Shown here: positions 43,298-55,570 of the stretch, in pieces
Numbering within the stretch: the first letter of the stretch is position 1
How the letters are laid out: each line of letters begins with the position of its first letter
Source: Paludibacteraceae bacterium
Lineage (GTDB): Bacteria > Bacteroidota > Bacteroidia > Bacteroidales > Paludibacteraceae
NCBI GenBank assembly: GCA_017630395.1
Contig: JAGBVI010000034.1
Span: forward strand, 1-64,000
Direction: 5' to 3'
Length of the DNA stretch: 64,000 nucleotides
Translations under genes and position numbers: made by a program
The notes under the pieces: generated by a model
What the model was told of the DNA's origin: nothing
The model's database searches: none
The model's input: the letters and a program-made list of their open reading frames with translations, nothing else

Positions 43298-43480
43298 CAG
43301 ATAAGAAGATTTTACTTTACACATTTGTTCGCAGTAATTGGCGGATTCAGGATTGCCATGCAAAACATGGGAGGAATTTGCATAGAAAATCTTCATAAAA
43401 ACACTAGTGAAGAAGAACCTCTTTACAGATTGTCTTTCTCAAATACAGAAATGAGTTTCGATGAGTTTATGAGAACTTAA
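43298..43480 (+). pseudogene. C5-cytosine DNA methyltransferase remnant
   Basis: A 60-codon plus-strand frame without a plausible start contains HLFAVIGGFRIAMQNMGG (after IRRFYFT). This is a near match to the SAM-binding motif I at the N-terminus of Dcm-type C5 methyltransferases (usually DLFAGIGGFRLA). The rest (SEEEPLYRLSFSN, then SFDEFMRT) is not the family continuation. Motifs IV to X, including the catalytic PC, are absent, so this is a relic. The remaining bases of 43207-43519 hold only the terminator. Confidence 0.55.
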
Positions 43481-43519
43481 GAAAGAATTGGTTTATGAAG
43501 AATCTTCTCTCCTTAAAAA

Positions 43520-45967
43520 CTACTTAACTAACATAATCTCTTGAACAATACAACCGTTTCCATTCATCGTCAAAATGTAAGCCCCCTTTTTGAGACCTTC
43601 ATTTTTTATTACAAACAAAGAATTATTACCGGACAAATTCCAAGAACCTTTACTCAAAACTCTACCTTCCAAAGAAGATATTTCCCAATCAACCACACCA
43701 CTCACTCCATTAAATAACACATTAAATTCACCGTCAGTAGGATTCGGAGCAATCAAAACATTAACCCCCGAAGAGCTATTCAATGTAACGCCGGTTTCTT
43801 CTCCATTCAATTCGGCAGGAAGAATTATAATTGTACCCGACTTAACTGCATTTTTATCGTTTCCTACAGTTGTAACCATAAATTTATACTCTCCCGAAAC
43901 ATCATTCGCCCACCCTGAAAAATAAACATTCCGAGAAGATTGATCGACCGTATAATTAATCCCGTTGGGAAGTCCGGTTACTGTAACGGTTTCTGCATTC
44001 TCCCAAGTGTAGTAAAAATCCACTATCGCACTATCTTTTTTCACCTCTTGATTACTGCTACCGGCACCATGCTTAGTGAGAGTAGCCTCTTCAATCACAT
44101 ACGATAGTTTATCATAATAATCAATAGGGCTATACCCTAAGTGCGGAGGTTGATTATAACCACAATTTTGCCAAGTAATTGCCATATCATACGTATGATC
44201 ATCTCTCAACCATGGCAATTTATACTGACTTTCCACAGTAGAAGTAAAAATAGTCAAATAAGTATTACCACTATTTTGAGCCCAGAAAACAGCCTCTTCT
44301 CTCCAATCGCCTACAAGATCGCACACCAAATTAGGATTGTACTTGGTAGAATTAATGTCGTTTGCCCCAAATCCATGCGAATAAAGCGTAAGAGTACGAT
44401 CCCAACTATTTGTTTGAGAATTCCACTTGTCAATATGACCTCTATCTAAATATTCTTCATATAAGTCTCCATCCCAGAAGAGACGAAAATTAATAGAACT
44501 ATTCTTTATCGTACCAACATGCCAAGGAGCAATCACATCACCTTTGCAAGTAAATAAATTGGCATCACTCCACTCCATAAATTCAGACCCCGGATAACGA
44601 TCGTCACAATCCAAAATCAATCCTCTTCCGGTGTCACCTCCCGTTTGAGCCTTAGAGACCAAAACCCGACCGGTTTTTGCATCAAACATAGCACAATCAT
44701 ACTTAGCAGTAGGCTCCTCTGTCACCATAAGATACTCCAACCCATCATTTTCAGGGTCAAACTCACCCAAATGAGTAGCATCGCCGTGACCTAAACCGGT
44801 TGACCATAAAAAAGAGCCATCATGGTCAAGAGCAGCTCCACCCACAATAATCTCATCAAAACCATCATTATCAACATCTCCACACGTAACACTATGAGCC
44901 CCCTGTCCGTAGATGCCCTGTCCAGCCCTATCAGAAGTGTGTTTCCAAAGGACTTTTAAATCTTTTCCATCCCAATGGTAAGCAGCAGCATAAGAATAGG
45001 TATAAATACCACGAGTAGTAACAGCGCAAGGAGTAGGTTCACCATTTACATCTAAAAATGCCACACAACCTTTAAACCAATTTCCACGGTGGCCATAAGA
45101 AGAACCATCAGTAGCATTGGCTCTATCATCCCAATCACTTTGGATGTTAAAATAAGGCCAATAATCAATAGTTTGTAACTCTTTACCTGTGACACCGTCA
45201 AAACAAGTAATCCACTCACGACCACCATCAGTGATTACACCACTTGAATTAACAGAAGAGGCATAGTGATTGGCACCTTGAGCTGCACCTTTTTGCAAGA
45301 AAGCACCTGTGGCATCTTTTGAACCTTGAGCAGTTTTCCCAATTAATTCACCGATACCATCTCCATCAAAGTCATAACAAAGGAAAGTAAAACGGCACCC
45401 AGCCAAGACATTCGGACCAAAATTAATACGCCACAAGCGAGTACCATCCAACTTATAACAATCCAAGATAGGAGGAGCAGTAGCAGTACAAGTAGCACCG
45501 GCATTTGACGGAGCCCAAGAAAGGATAATTTCTTGCTCACCATCACCATCCATATCGTATGCCGAACAATCATTCGGGGAATAAGTAACCTCTGAGTTAT
45601 TCATAGAATATGCAGCAGGAACATCCAACTTTATATGCGTAAAAAAGTCGGGGTTACACTTCACATCTGATTGAGAGTCAAGCAAATTACCATTTCGATC
45701 ATACACCTCTAACGAGAAGATGGAATTCGCATATTCCGAAGAGAGAGAAACATTAGTTTTATCAGTTAAAGAAGCCACTTCTATCCCATCTGCAAATAAT
45801 TTATAAACTGTAGACTTGGGAGCATCAGAAGCACGCATCCGCCAACTCACGTAAACACGATTTCCATATTTACATGGCCACAAAGCCCTTGATTTATCTG
45901 CTGCAAAAGAAAAAATGAAGTTAAAAGCAGAAAACAATAAAACCAATAAAAAATAATTTTTTTTCAT
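43520..45967 (-). CDS. Rhamnogalacturonan lyase, family PL11, with T9SS tail
   Basis: An 815-aa secreted lyase that cuts rhamnogalacturonan I backbones by beta-elimination. The signal peptide spans about 1-22. An N-terminal beta domain (YGNRVYVSWRM) precedes the eight-bladed propeller with calcium-type DxDxDG repeats (YSPNDCSAYDMDGDGEQEI, CYDFDGDGIGEL, CGDVDNDGFDEI). HGFGANDIN and the late WRDDHTYDMAITWQNCGYNQPPHLGY are PL11 marks. A beta linker follows, and IAPNPTDGEFNV to QEIMLVK is a type A T9SS sorting domain. Some N-terminal PL11 residues are missing compared with the usual opening, but the core looks complete. Confidence 0.9.
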   Translation of the reverse strand: MKKNYFLLVLLFSAFNFIFSFAADKSRALWPCKYGNRVYVSWRMRASDAPKSTVYKLFADGIEVASLTDKTNVSLSSEYANSIFSLEVYDRNGNLLDSQSDVKCNPDFFTHIKLDVPAAYSMNNSEVTYSPNDCSAYDMDGDGEQEIILSWAPSNAGATCTATAPPILDCYKLDGTRLWRINFGPNVLAGCRFTFLCYDFDGDGIGELIGKTAQGSKDATGAFLQKGAAQGANHYASSVNSSGVITDGGREWITCFDGVTGKELQTIDYWPYFNIQSDWDDRANATDGSSYGHRGNWFKGCVAFLDVNGEPTPCAVTTRGIYTYSYAAAYHWDGKDLKVLWKHTSDRAGQGIYGQGAHSVTCGDVDNDGFDEIIVGGAALDHDGSFLWSTGLGHGDATHLGEFDPENDGLEYLMVTEEPTAKYDCAMFDAKTGRVLVSKAQTGGDTGRGLILDCDDRYPGSEFMEWSDANLFTCKGDVIAPWHVGTIKNSSINFRLFWDGDLYEEYLDRGHIDKWNSQTNSWDRTLTLYSHGFGANDINSTKYNPNLVCDLVGDWREEAVFWAQNSGNTYLTIFTSTVESQYKLPWLRDDHTYDMAITWQNCGYNQPPHLGYSPIDYYDKLSYVIEEATLTKHGAGSSNQEVKKDSAIVDFYYTWENAETVTVTGLPNGINYTVDQSSRNVYFSGWANDVSGEYKFMVTTVGNDKNAVKSGTIIILPAELNGEETGVTLNSSSGVNVLIAPNPTDGEFNVLFNGVSGVVDWEISSLEGRVLSKGSWNLSGNNSLFVIKNEGLKKGAYILTMNGNGCIVQEIMLVK

Positions 45968-46291
45968 TTGTAATAATAGCTATAAATAATCGTCCAAAAA
46001 TAAAGGCATTATTAGGAAGCAAGTCAATCTACATTTAAACGAGCAACCTCATTATAAAGGAATTAAGCCATCTCAAGCAAAGAAAAGAATTGATAGAAAC
46101 AATTCTAAAACACACAATACTTGAAATTGAAATACCGAATACACTCAGTTAAATATAGTTGTTGCTTAAAACAAAATCTACCTCAAACAATCTCAACAGC
46201 ACGAAGATAGATAGATTTTTGTTACTAATAAAAAAACAGAGGCAAATTTTAATGCATTTGATTATGGGTAATCATTACAATTACCAAAAAA
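45968..46291. other. Intergenic region upstream of PL11 gene
   Basis: It contains a minus-strand TATTTTTG promoter box (complement of 45995-46002), 28 bases before the lyase start codon, and an inverted repeat GGTAAT/ATTACC near 46267-46284. No gene is seen. Confidence 0.45.
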
Positions 46292-46319
46292 GAAAAAAAG
46301 GTGTACAAAACTGTACACC
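46292..46319 (-). terminator. Intrinsic terminator of DUF4377-like gene
   Basis: On the minus strand GGTGTAC (46313-46319) pairs with GTACACC (46300-46306), followed by a seven-T run. Confidence 0.85.
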
Positions 46320-46337
46320 CTAAATCTTAGAAGAAAG

Positions 46338-46700
46338 TTAATCTGCAGACTCTTCACTTGCTTTCTCAGCACCTTTTTTTCTTAACTCCAACTGTTTCAT
46401 ATAAGCTGCACTATTATCACGAGCAATCGCTTTAATAACACGGATAGTATCAGCTTGAGGGTCATATTTTTCTACGTGCATAGTATATTCATACCCTGGC
46501 TCATAGTAAAAATTAGTAAACTCACCGCAGAAAGGTTCCCAAGGAGTTTTATCACGACGTGCATAACCACGTTTAATTTGATAACAACGCTTAGACCCTT
46601 CAATAATTTGGTCTGCAGAAACCTTCATATAAATTTCATTTTGAGGATATGCCGAAAAAGCAATAGAACCTAAAATGATAGCAAAAACTAATCTCTTCAT
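46338..46700 (-). CDS. DUF4377-like secreted small protein
   Basis: A 120-aa protein with a signal peptide (about 1-19, FSAYPQ). The segment RCYQIKRGYARRDKTPWEPFCGEFTNFYYEPGYEYTMHV-like region matches the DUF4377 pattern (Cys, W.. F, YEPGYEY). The highly charged C-terminus is probably flexible. The function is unknown. It has its own TATATTTG promoter box (46741-46748, minus strand) and terminator, so it is a monocistronic unit. Confidence 0.55.
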   Translation of the reverse strand: MKRLVFAIILGSIAFSAYPQNEIYMKVSADQIIEGSKRCYQIKRGYARRDKTPWEPFCGEFTNFYYEPGYEYTMHVEKYDPQADTIRVIKAIARDNSAAYMKQLELRKKGAEKASEESAD

Positions 46701-46740
46701 ATCTATAAAGCATTTTAAGACGTTACTAAAACAATTCTTA

Positions 46741-46748
46741 CAAATATA
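46741..46748 (-). promoter_or_regulatory. Promoter -7 box
   Basis: The complement reads TATATTTG, 40 bases upstream of the DUF4377-like start. The surrounding 46701-46930 gap holds nothing else that I can identify. Confidence 0.5.
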
Positions 46749-46930
46749 GAAAATTTTTCACTTAAAAAATACTTTTATAAAAAAATTATTCAAAATTTAG
46801 AAAAAGAGAACCATAAGACGATTAGAAAACTATTTATAACCGGATTCTAAAGGTATATTTTATAGTTTGATTCCGCAAGAATTATTTTGAAAACTAATAT
46901 AAAAACATTTTTTGAAAAAAAAAATCACCA

Positions 46931-47257
46931 CTAAGCCTCACCAGAATTACCAAAATTCATAGGGAACGGAGGAGTAAATCCACCCTCTTCATCCCCGCCT
47001 TCAATCTTGCCGTAACGAGACTCATACTTTGTTATATTATCCTTCAATGCTCTAAGCAGGCGTTTAGCATTTTCAGGAGTTATAATCACTCTTGATTTAA
47101 CCTTAGCTTTTGGCGTATTGGGTACAATACGAATAAAATCCAAAACAAAATCTGTAGAAGAATGTGAAATAATTGCCAAATTAGAATAAATACCTTCAGC
47201 AATTTCATCACTCAACTCAATACTCAACTGATTTTTAGGTTTATTATCGTTATCCAT
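46931..47257 (-). CDS. DUF3467 family protein downstream of rpoC
   Basis: A roughly 108-aa cytosolic protein consisting of the DUF3467 domain (IELSDEIAEGIYSNLAIISHSSTDFVLDFIRIVPN, then KSRVIITPENAKRLLRALKDNI). In Bacteroidetes it commonly follows rpoC, as here, 81 bases downstream. The function is unknown; a link to transcription or translation is inferred from position only. ATG 47257 (MDNDNKPKNQ) is preferred over 47290, because the extra 11 residues are not family-like. Confidence 0.85.
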   Translation of the reverse strand: MDNDNKPKNQLSIELSDEIAEGIYSNLAIISHSSTDFVLDFIRIVPNTPKAKVKSRVIITPENAKRLLRALKDNITKYESRYGKIEGGDEEGGFTPPFPMNFGNSGEA

Positions 47258-47337
47258 AGTATAAAATTGATAAAAAACAAAGGAAACCACCCAAGCGATT
47301 TCCTTTGCTTATAATTAATATTCAATTTGAACACACA

Positions 47338-50300
47338 TTAACGGATTTCAATTTCATCCAAAACATTACGTTTTGCCTCCATTATACGCTCCATATCCTC
47401 TTTAGAAGATACAATCAAACGATCGAAATCACGTTGACCTGTACCGGCCGGAATCAAGTGTCCGCAAATTACGTTCTCTTTCATTCCTTCCAAATAGTCA
47501 ACTTTACCTCTGATAGCAGCATCATTCAAGACTTTAGTAGTCTCTTGGAAAGAGGCTGCAGACATAAAGCTGGTAGTTTGAAGAGCTGCACGAGTGATAC
47601 CTTGCAAAACTTGAGAAGAGACAGCCGGAACTGCATCCCTCGTTTCAACCAATTTCAAATCCTTACGTTTCAATGAGCTATTTTCATCTCTCAATTTACG
47701 AACAGTAACAATTTGACCCGGTTTTAAGTTTTCAGAATCACCAGCATCAACAACAACTTTCTTACCAAAGATACGGTCATTTTCCTCCATGAATTCCAAC
47801 TTATCCACCACTTCCTTCTCTAAGAAACGAGTGTCTCCTGCATCTGCGATTTCAACCTTACGCATCATTTGACGCACGATTACCTCAAAGTGTTTATCAT
47901 TGATCTTCACACCTTGCAAACGATACACATCTTGCACCTCGTTTACGATATACTCTTGAACAGCGGTAGGACCTTTAATTGCCAAGATATCAGAAGGAGT
48001 GATAGCACCATCAGACAAAGGAGTACCGGCACGAACATAGTCGTTTTCTTGCACCAAAATTTGTTTTGACAACGGAACAAGATATTTCTTTACATCACCA
48101 GCTTTAGAGGTGATAGAAATTTCACGATTACCACGTTTAACTTTACCGAATGAAACCTCACCATCAATTTCAGAAACAACAGCAGGGTTAGAAGGATTAC
48201 GTGCCTCAAATAACTCAGTCACACGAGGAAGACCTCCGGTGATATCTCCCGCCTTACCAACAGCACGAGGAATCTTCACCAACAACTGACCGCTCTTAAC
48301 TGATTCATTATCGTCAACAATAACGTGAGCACCTACCGGCAAACTATACGTTTTAATCAAGTTACCCTTCTTATCCAAGACATGAGCTTCCGGTACATTT
48401 GCTTTATCTTTAGACTCGATGATAATCTTCTCTTTCAAACCTGTAGTTTCGTCCGACTCAGTCTTATAAGTAACGTTTTCAATAACGTTCTCGAACTTAA
48501 TTTTACCGGCAACCTCAGTAATGATTACAGCGTTGAATGGGTCCCATTCACAAATTCTATCTCCCTTCTTAACAGTTTGACCATTCTTAATGAATAGCTT
48601 AGCACCATAAGGAATATTTGCGTTAGTCAATACAATCTTAGTATTAGGATCGATAATCTTCAACTCTGCCAAACGTCCCACTACGATTTGAGTAGTAGAA
48701 CCATCCTCATTTTCAGCATCTACAGTTCTCAATTCATCGATTTCAACGATACCATCATAACGAGAAGTAATACCAGATTCAGCAGCAATGTTACCTGCGA
48801 TACCTCCCACGTGGAAAGTACGCAATGTCAACTGAGTACCCGGCTCACCAATAGATTGAGCAGCGATAACACCCACAGCCTCACCTTTTTGAACCAAGCG
48901 TCCTGTTGCCAAGTTACGTCCGTAACATTTTGCACAAACACCTCTCTTAGATTCGCAAGTCAATACAGAACGAATCTCAACACGTTCAATTGGAGATTCT
49001 TGAATAATTTGAGCCTGATCTTCACGAATTTCCTCACCAGCTTGAACAATAATTTCACCAGTCAATGGGTGTTGAATATCATGAACAGAAACACGACCCA
49101 AGATTCTTTCATACAAAGAGGCAACAACCTCTTCATTATTTTTAAGTTCAGTACAAACCAAACCTCTCAAAGTACCACAATCCTCTTCATTGATAATCAC
49201 ATCGTGTGAAACATCCACAAGACGACGAGTCAAATAACCCGCATCGGCAGTTTTCAACGCAGTATCCGCCAAACCTTTACGAGCACCGTGAGTAGAGATA
49301 AAGTACTCTAACACAGACAATCCCTCTTTAAAGTTAGACAAGATTGGATTTTCAATAATCTGACCACCTTCAGCACCAGCCTTTTGCGGTTTCGCCATCA
49401 ATCCACGCATACCGGAAAGCTGACGAATCTGCTCTTTAGAACCACGGGCACCGGAATCCAACATCATGTAAACAGAGTTAAATCCTTGGTCGTCAGAAGA
49501 GATAGTCTTCATCAAGATATTAGAAAGATTAGAGTTGACGTGCGTCCAAATATCAATAATCTGATTGTAACGTTCGTTATAAGTAATGAATCCCATGTTA
49601 TAGTTATTCATCACCTCTTCTACCTCTTTATAACCTTGTTCAACCAATTCTTCTTTTTCCTTAGGGATAATAACGTTTTCCAAGTTAAATGACAAGCATC
49701 CACGGAACGCCATATAGTAACCTAAGTCTTTGATATCATCCAAGAATTGAGCAGTACGAGCTACTCCACAAACTTTAATGACATCACCAATAATATCACG
49801 AAGAGATTTTTTAGTAACCAATGTATTAACAAACCCAACCTCATCAGGAACATTTTGATTAAAAATCAAACGACCAACAGTAGTTTCCAACATTGTATCT
49901 ACCAACTCTCCATTTTCATTTAGGTCCTTAACAATAACGGAAATAGGAGCATGAAGAGCTACTTTTTTCTCGTTATAAGCAATCAAAGCCTCTTCTACAC
50001 CATAGAATTTCAAGCCATCACCCAAAGCACCTTTACGAGGTTTAGTAATATAATACAAACCAAGCACCATATCTTGAGAAGGCACTGTAATAGGGGAACC
50101 ATTAGCAGGGTTAAGGATATTATGCGAAGCCAACATCAACATTTGAGCCTCCAAAATAGCCTCATTACCAAGCGGTAAGTGAACAGCCATCTGGTCACCA
50201 TCAAAGTCGGCATTGAACGCAGTACATGCCAATGGGTGCAACTGAATAGCTTTACCCTCAATCATCTTAGGTTGGAATGCTTGAATACCCAAACGGTGCA

Positions 50301-51624
50301 AAGTAGGAGCACGGTTAAGAAGTACCGGATGACCCTTCATTACATATTCCAAGATATCCCAAACAACAGCATCCTTACGACTATCAACTATTCTCTTAGC
50401 AGATTTAACAGTCTTTACAATACCACGCTCAATCAATTTTCTGATGATAAATGGTTTGTACAACTCAGCAGCCATATCCTTAGGGATACCACACTCATGC
50501 ATTTTCAATTCCGGACCAACAACAATAACCGAACGAGCAGAGTAGTCAACACGTTTACCCAATAAGTTTTGACGGAAACGTCCTTGTTTACCTTTCAAAC
50601 TATCAGATAAAGACTTCAAAGGTCGGTTAGCATCTGTTTTAACCGCACTTGACTTTCTAGAGTTATCGAATAGAGAGTCCACAGCCTCTTGCAACATACG
50701 CTTTTCATTACGCAAGATAACCTCAGGAGCTTTAATTTCGATTAATCTCTTCAAACGATTATTACGAATAATCACACGACGATACAAATCATTCAAGTCG
50801 GAAGTTGCAAAACGTCCACCATCCAATGGAACCAAAGGACGTAATTCAGGAGGAATAACCGGAACGATTTTAACGATCATCCATTCAGGTTTATTTCTAC
50901 CATTAGAAGCACGGAACGCCTCCACAACTTGCAAACGTTTCAAAGCTTCGCTCTTACGTTGTTGAGAAGACTCTTGTCCCGCCTTATTTCTCAAATCATA
51001 AGACAAGCTATCCAAATCCAAGCGTTGCAACATATCATAGATAGCCTCAGCACCCATCTTTGCAATAAACTTGTTCGGATCTGTATCTTCCAACAATTGA
51101 TTATCTTTAGGAAGAGTATCAAGAATATCCAAGTACTCCTCTTCTGTCAATAAATCTTGTTCAGAAATACCATCCTCTCCTTTGATACCAGGTTGGATAA
51201 CCACGTAACGCTCATAATAGATAACAGCATCCAACTTTTTCGTAGGCATTCCCAATAGATAACCAATTTTGTTTGGCAAAGAACGGAAATACCAAATATG
51301 AGCAACAGGAACCACCAATTGGATATGTCCCATACGTTCACGACGAACTTTTTTCTCTGTTACTTCAACACCACAACGGTCACAAACAATACCCTTGTAA
51401 CGAATACGACGGTATTTACCGCAATGACACTCATAATCTTTAACAGGACCAAAGATACGCTCACAGAACAAACCTTCGCGCTCAGGCTTATAAGTTCTAT
51501 AATTGATTGTTTCAGGTTTCAAAACCTCTCCGCTTGAAGCCTCCAAAATCTCTTCCGGAGAAGCCAAACCGATTGAAATCTTATTAAATGCGCTCTTTAC
51601 CTTATTTTCTTTTCTAAAAGCCAT
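47338..51624 (-). CDS. rpoC: RNA polymerase subunit beta prime
   Basis: The catalytic subunit of RNA polymerase, 1428 aa. The N-terminal zinc site ([20 protein letters not shown]) is near residue 66. The invariant NADFDGDQM metal-binding motif is near residue 460-470, and the second zinc cluster ([16 protein letters not shown]) is in the C-terminal half. Length and order match Bacteroidetes RpoC. It starts 24 bases after rpoB, so the two are translated from the same message. Confidence 0.99.
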   Translation of the reverse strand: MAFRKENKVKSAFNKISIGLASPEEILEASSGEVLKPETINYRTYKPEREGLFCERIFGPVKDYECHCGKYRRIRYKGIVCDRCGVEVTEKKVRRERMGHIQLVVPVAHIWYFRSLPNKIGYLLGMPTKKLDAVIYYERYVVIQPGIKGEDGISEQDLLTEEEYLDILDTLPKDNQLLEDTDPNKFIAKMGAEAIYDMLQRLDLDSLSYDLRNKAGQESSQQRKSEALKRLQVVEAFRASNGRNKPEWMIVKIVPVIPPELRPLVPLDGGRFATSDLNDLYRRVIIRNNRLKRLIEIKAPEVILRNEKRMLQEAVDSLFDNSRKSSAVKTDANRPLKSLSDSLKGKQGRFRQNLLGKRVDYSARSVIVVGPELKMHECGIPKDMAAELYKPFIIRKLIERGIVKTVKSAKRIVDSRKDAVVWDILEYVMKGHPVLLNRAPTLHRLGIQAFQPKMIEGKAIQLHPLACTAFNADFDGDQMAVHLPLGNEAILEAQMLMLASHNILNPANGSPITVPSQDMVLGLYYITKPRKGALGDGLKFYGVEEALIAYNEKKVALHAPISVIVKDLNENGELVDTMLETTVGRLIFNQNVPDEVGFVNTLVTKKSLRDIIGDVIKVCGVARTAQFLDDIKDLGYYMAFRGCLSFNLENVIIPKEKEELVEQGYKEVEEVMNNYNMGFITYNERYNQIIDIWTHVNSNLSNILMKTISSDDQGFNSVYMMLDSGARGSKEQIRQLSGMRGLMAKPQKAGAEGGQIIENPILSNFKEGLSVLEYFISTHGARKGLADTALKTADAGYLTRRLVDVSHDVIINEEDCGTLRGLVCTELKNNEEVVASLYERILGRVSVHDIQHPLTGEIIVQAGEEIREDQAQIIQESPIERVEIRSVLTCESKRGVCAKCYGRNLATGRLVQKGEAVGVIAAQSIGEPGTQLTLRTFHVGGIAGNIAAESGITSRYDGIVEIDELRTVDAENEDGSTTQIVVGRLAELKIIDPNTKIVLTNANIPYGAKLFIKNGQTVKKGDRICEWDPFNAVIITEVAGKIKFENVIENVTYKTESDETTGLKEKIIIESKDKANVPEAHVLDKKGNLIKTYSLPVGAHVIVDDNESVKSGQLLVKIPRAVGKAGDITGGLPRVTELFEARNPSNPAVVSEIDGEVSFGKVKRGNREISITSKAGDVKKYLVPLSKQILVQENDYVRAGTPLSDGAITPSDILAIKGPTAVQEYIVNEVQDVYRLQGVKINDKHFEVIVRQMMRKVEIADAGDTRFLEKEVVDKLEFMEENDRIFGKKVVVDAGDSENLKPGQIVTVRKLRDENSSLKRKDLKLVETRDAVPAVSSQVLQGITRAALQTTSFMSAASFQETTKVLNDAAIRGKVDYLEGMKENVICGHLIPAGTGQRDFDRLIVSSKEDMERIMEAKRNVLDEIEIR

Positions 51625-51648
51625 GTTGATATTATTATAAGATTACAA

Positions 51649-54600
51649 TTAATCGAGTGTTATACTCAATCCCAAACCTCTCAACTCATGCAACAATACG
51701 TTCAAAGACTCCGGAATACCAGCAACCGGCATCGGTTCACCCTTAACGATAGATTCGTAAGCACGAGCACGACCCAAGACGTCATCCGACTTGATAGTCA
51801 AAATCTCTTGAAGGATATGAGAAGCACCAAATGCCTCCAATGCCCAAACCTCCATCTCTCCGAAACGTTGACCTCCGAATTGCGCCTTACCTCCTAACGG
51901 TTGTTGAGTAATCAATGAGTAAGGACCAATAGAACGAGCATGCATTTTGTCATCAACCATGTGACCCAACTTCAACATATAGATAACTCCGACAGTAGCA
52001 GGTTGGTCAAAACGCTCACCTGTACCACCATCACACAAATAAGTTTTACCATATCTTGGAATTCCGGCCTTTTCTGTCCACTCATTCAAGTCATCCAAAG
52101 TTGCACCATCAAAGATTGGAGTAGCGAACTTAACATTCAATTTTAATCCTGCCCAACCTAAAACAGTTTCAAAGATTTGTCCCAAGTTCATACGAGAAGG
52201 CACACCCAACGGATTCAAAACGATATCTACCGGAGTTCCATCCTCTAAGAACGGCATATCCTCTTGACGAACGATACGAGAAACAATACCCTTGTTACCA
52301 TGACGACCTGCCATCTTATCACCTACACGGATCTTACGTTTTTTAGCAATATAAACTTTAACCAATTGAACGATTCCTGCAGGCAACTCATCACCAATTG
52401 TCAAATTAAACTTCTTTCGTTTAGTAACTGCATCCAACTCTTTATACTTCTTCAAATAATTCATGATCAAATCACGAATCATATCATTCTTATAAGAATC
52501 AGAAGTCCACTTACTCAACTGGATAGTTGTATAATCAATTTCTTCTAAAGCCTTCTTTGTGAATTTAGCTCCCTTAGCAATAACATCAACACCTAAGAAA
52601 TCTTTCACTCCTTGAGATGTTTTTCCATTTGTCAAAACCAAAAGTTTTTCAACTAAGATTGCCTTTAATTCAACTGCTTTCTCATCAAATTCTTCGTCGA
52701 TCTTTGGCAACAACGCCTTATCAGACAAACGAGATTTTCTTGTTTTTACAACACGAGAGAACAACTTCTTATCAACAACTACACCACGCAAAGAAGGATG
52801 AGCTTTCAATGAAGCATCTTTTACATCACCCGCCTTATCACCGAAGATGGCACGAAGCAATTTTTCTTCCGGAGAAGGATCGGTTTCTCCCTTAGGAGTA
52901 ATCTTACCAATCAAAATATCTCCCGGCTCAACAAATGCACCTACACGAATAATACCATTCTCATCCAAGTTGCGAGTAGCCTCTTCACTAACATTCGGAA
53001 TGTCAGCAGTCAACTCTTCCATACCGCGCTTCGTCTCACGCACCTCTAATTGGTACTCATCAACATGAACAGAAGTGAATATATCGTACTTACAAACTTT
53101 TTCATTGATAACGATAGCATCCTCATAGTTATATCCCTTCCAAGGCATGAAGGCAACCAAAAGGTTCTTACCGATAGCCAACTCACCATTTTGAGTAGAA
53201 TATCCCTCCGTAAGGATTTGTCCCTTAGAAACTCGTTGTCCCACTTGTACAATTGGGCGCAAGTCGATTGTTGTACTTTGGTTAGTTTTACGGAATTTCG
53301 GGATAATATAATCTTTAACAGCGGACTCAAAGCTAACAAACTCTTCATCTTCTGTTCTATCATAGCGAATTTTGATAACACTAGCATCCACAAACTCAAC
53401 CACACCATCACCTTCAGCCGTAATTTGAGTACGAGAGTCACGAATCAATTGACCTTCGATACCTGTACCCACAATAGGCGACTCACAACGCAACAAAGGC
53501 ACAGCCTGGCGCATCATGTTAGATCCCATCAAAGCACGGTTCGCATCATCATGCTCCAAGAACGGAATCAAGGAAGCAGCAATAGAAGCGATTTGTTGTG
53601 GAGCAACATCCATCAAATCCAACTCTTGAGGAGAAACAACTGGGAAGTCAGCATCTTGACGAGCCTTAACTTTGCTATCAACCAAAGCACCATTTTCATC
53701 AACAACAGCATTTCCTTGAGCAATAATTTTTCCTTCTTCCTCTTCTGCAGTCAGATATTTAATACCATTGACAGACATATCCACCTTACCATCTTTAACA
53801 ATACGATAAGGAGTTTCTATAAATCCAAGATCATTAATTTTCGCATATACACACAAAGAAGAAATCAAACCGATGTTTGGACCTTCCGGTGTTTCAATAG
53901 GACACAAACGTCCGTAGTGAGTATAGTGTACGTCACGCACCTCGAAACCGGCACGTTCACGAGACAAACCACCAGGACCCAATGCAGAAAGACGACGTTT
54001 ATGAGTAATCTCAGCAAGCGGGTTAGTTTGATCCATAAATTGCGACAAAGCATTAGTACCAAAGAATGAGTTAATAACAGAAGAAATGGTCTTCGCATTA
54101 ATCAATTCAACCGGACTAAACACCTCATTATCACGAACATTCATACGTTCGCGAATAGTGCGCGCCATACGAGCCAAACCAACACCAAATTGATTATAAA
54201 GTTGTTCACCGACAGTACGCACACGACGATTACTCAAGTGGTCAATATCATCAACATCCGCCTTTGAGTTAATCAACTCTATCAAATACTTAATAATCTC
54301 AATAATGTCTTCTTTCGTAAGAACACGTACATCCATATCAGTCGTCAAGTTCAACTTTTTGTTGATACGATAACGACCAACTTCGCCTAAATCGTAGCGT
54401 TTTTCTGAGAAAAACAAGCCAGAAATAACCTCACGAGCAGCATTTTCATCAGCAGGGTCAGCACTACGCAATTGACGATATATATAATAGACAGCCTCTT
54501 TTTCAGAGTTACTAGTATCTTTTTGCAAGGTATTATAGATAATACCATAATCAGAAAGATTTTGATCCTCCTTATGAAGCAAAATAGTTTGAACGCCAGA

Positions 54601-55461
54601 ATCTAAAATTGTTTGGATGTGGTCTTTATCCAAGATAGTTTCACGATCAATGATAACCTCGTTACGCTCGATAGAAACCACCTCTCCAGTATCTTCATCA
54701 ACGAAATCTTCGATCCAAGTTTTCAAGACACGAGCAGCCAATTTTCTACCCTCTGCCTTTTTCAAACCAGCTTTAGAGACTTTCACCTCTTCAGCCAAGC
54801 CGAAAATTTCAAGAATATCCTTATCACTTTCAAATCCGATAGCACGCAACAACGTAGTTACCGGTAATTTTTTCTTACGGTCGATGTAAGCATACATAAC
54901 ATTGTTAATATCCGTAGCAAACTCGATCCATGACCCTTTAAAAGGGATAATACGAGCGGAATACAATTTTGTTCCATTAGCATGCATACTCTGTCCGAAG
55001 AAAACACCCGGAGATCTATGCAACTGAGAAACAACTACACGCTCAGCTCCATTAATGATAAAAGTACCCTTATCAGTCATATAAGGGATTGTACCCAAAT
55101 ATACATCTTGAATGATTGTCTCAAAATCCTCATGGTCAGGATCCGTACAATACAACTTAAGTTTAGCTTTTAGCGGAACACAATAAGTCAACCCTCTCTC
55201 AATACACTCTTCAATAGTATATCTAGAAGGATCGATATAATAATCCAAAAACTCAAGGACGAAATTGTTCCTTGTATCCGCAATTGGAAAATTTTCAGAG
55301 AAAACCTCATACATCCCGTCGTTCTTTCTCAATTCAGGAGGTGTATCAAGTTGAAAAAAATCTTTAAAAGATTTCAATTGCACTTCAAGGAAGTCTGGAT
55401 ACTCAAGTTGTTCCTTGATAGATGCAAAACTTATTCTTTGGTTTTTATCAAAAGAAGTCAT
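51649..55461 (-). CDS. rpoB: RNA polymerase subunit beta
   Basis: Forms the active-site cleft with RpoC and is the rifampicin target. The 1270-aa length is standard. The rifampicin-region sequence [34 protein letters not shown] shows wild-type-like residues (QFMDQ, THKRR). [23 protein letters not shown] and the C-terminal [14 protein letters not shown] are all intact. It follows the rplL attenuator. Confidence 0.99.
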   Translation of the reverse strand: MTSFDKNQRISFASIKEQLEYPDFLEVQLKSFKDFFQLDTPPELRKNDGMYEVFSENFPIADTRNNFVLEFLDYYIDPSRYTIEECIERGLTYCVPLKAKLKLYCTDPDHEDFETIIQDVYLGTIPYMTDKGTFIINGAERVVVSQLHRSPGVFFGQSMHANGTKLYSARIIPFKGSWIEFATDINNVMYAYIDRKKKLPVTTLLRAIGFESDKDILEIFGLAEEVKVSKAGLKKAEGRKLAARVLKTWIEDFVDEDTGEVVSIERNEVIIDRETILDKDHIQTILDSGVQTILLHKEDQNLSDYGIIYNTLQKDTSNSEKEAVYYIYRQLRSADPADENAAREVISGLFFSEKRYDLGEVGRYRINKKLNLTTDMDVRVLTKEDIIEIIKYLIELINSKADVDDIDHLSNRRVRTVGEQLYNQFGVGLARMARTIRERMNVRDNEVFSPVELINAKTISSVINSFFGTNALSQFMDQTNPLAEITHKRRLSALGPGGLSRERAGFEVRDVHYTHYGRLCPIETPEGPNIGLISSLCVYAKINDLGFIETPYRIVKDGKVDMSVNGIKYLTAEEEEGKIIAQGNAVVDENGALVDSKVKARQDADFPVVSPQELDLMDVAPQQIASIAASLIPFLEHDDANRALMGSNMMRQAVPLLRCESPIVGTGIEGQLIRDSRTQITAEGDGVVEFVDASVIKIRYDRTEDEEFVSFESAVKDYIIPKFRKTNQSTTIDLRPIVQVGQRVSKGQILTEGYSTQNGELAIGKNLLVAFMPWKGYNYEDAIVINEKVCKYDIFTSVHVDEYQLEVRETKRGMEELTADIPNVSEEATRNLDENGIIRVGAFVEPGDILIGKITPKGETDPSPEEKLLRAIFGDKAGDVKDASLKAHPSLRGVVVDKKLFSRVVKTRKSRLSDKALLPKIDEEFDEKAVELKAILVEKLLVLTNGKTSQGVKDFLGVDVIAKGAKFTKKALEEIDYTTIQLSKWTSDSYKNDMIRDLIMNYLKKYKELDAVTKRKKFNLTIGDELPAGIVQLVKVYIAKKRKIRVGDKMAGRHGNKGIVSRIVRQEDMPFLEDGTPVDIVLNPLGVPSRMNLGQIFETVLGWAGLKLNVKFATPIFDGATLDDLNEWTEKAGIPRYGKTYLCDGGTGERFDQPATVGVIYMLKLGHMVDDKMHARSIGPYSLITQQPLGGKAQFGGQRFGEMEVWALEAFGASHILQEILTIKSDDVLGRARAYESIVKGEPMPVAGIPESLNVLLHELRGLGLSITLD

Positions 55462-55501
55462 TTAATTAAGATTTAAGTGAACTTAAAAATAAAAATAGAC
55501 G

Positions 55502-55540
55502 TAAAAAGGTTTAGAACCCCCTTATCAAAGGTTCTAAACC
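55502..55540 (-). terminator. Hairpin attenuator between rplL and rpoB
   Basis: On the minus strand GGTTTAGAACC (55530-55540) pairs perfectly with GGTTCTAAACC (55508-55518) over 11 bp, followed by TTTTTAC. A second near-palindrome GTTCTGAT/ATCAGGAAC lies just before it (55543-55560). As in E. coli, it probably makes ribosomal proteins in excess of RNA polymerase subunits. Confidence 0.75.
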
Positions 55541-55570
55541 AAAGTTCCTGATAATCAGAACCGTGCAGTA

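Noticed and set aside
53050-54069. 339-aa plus-strand ORF opposite rpoB
   Set aside because: It is a shadow frame of the highly conserved rpoB coding strand.
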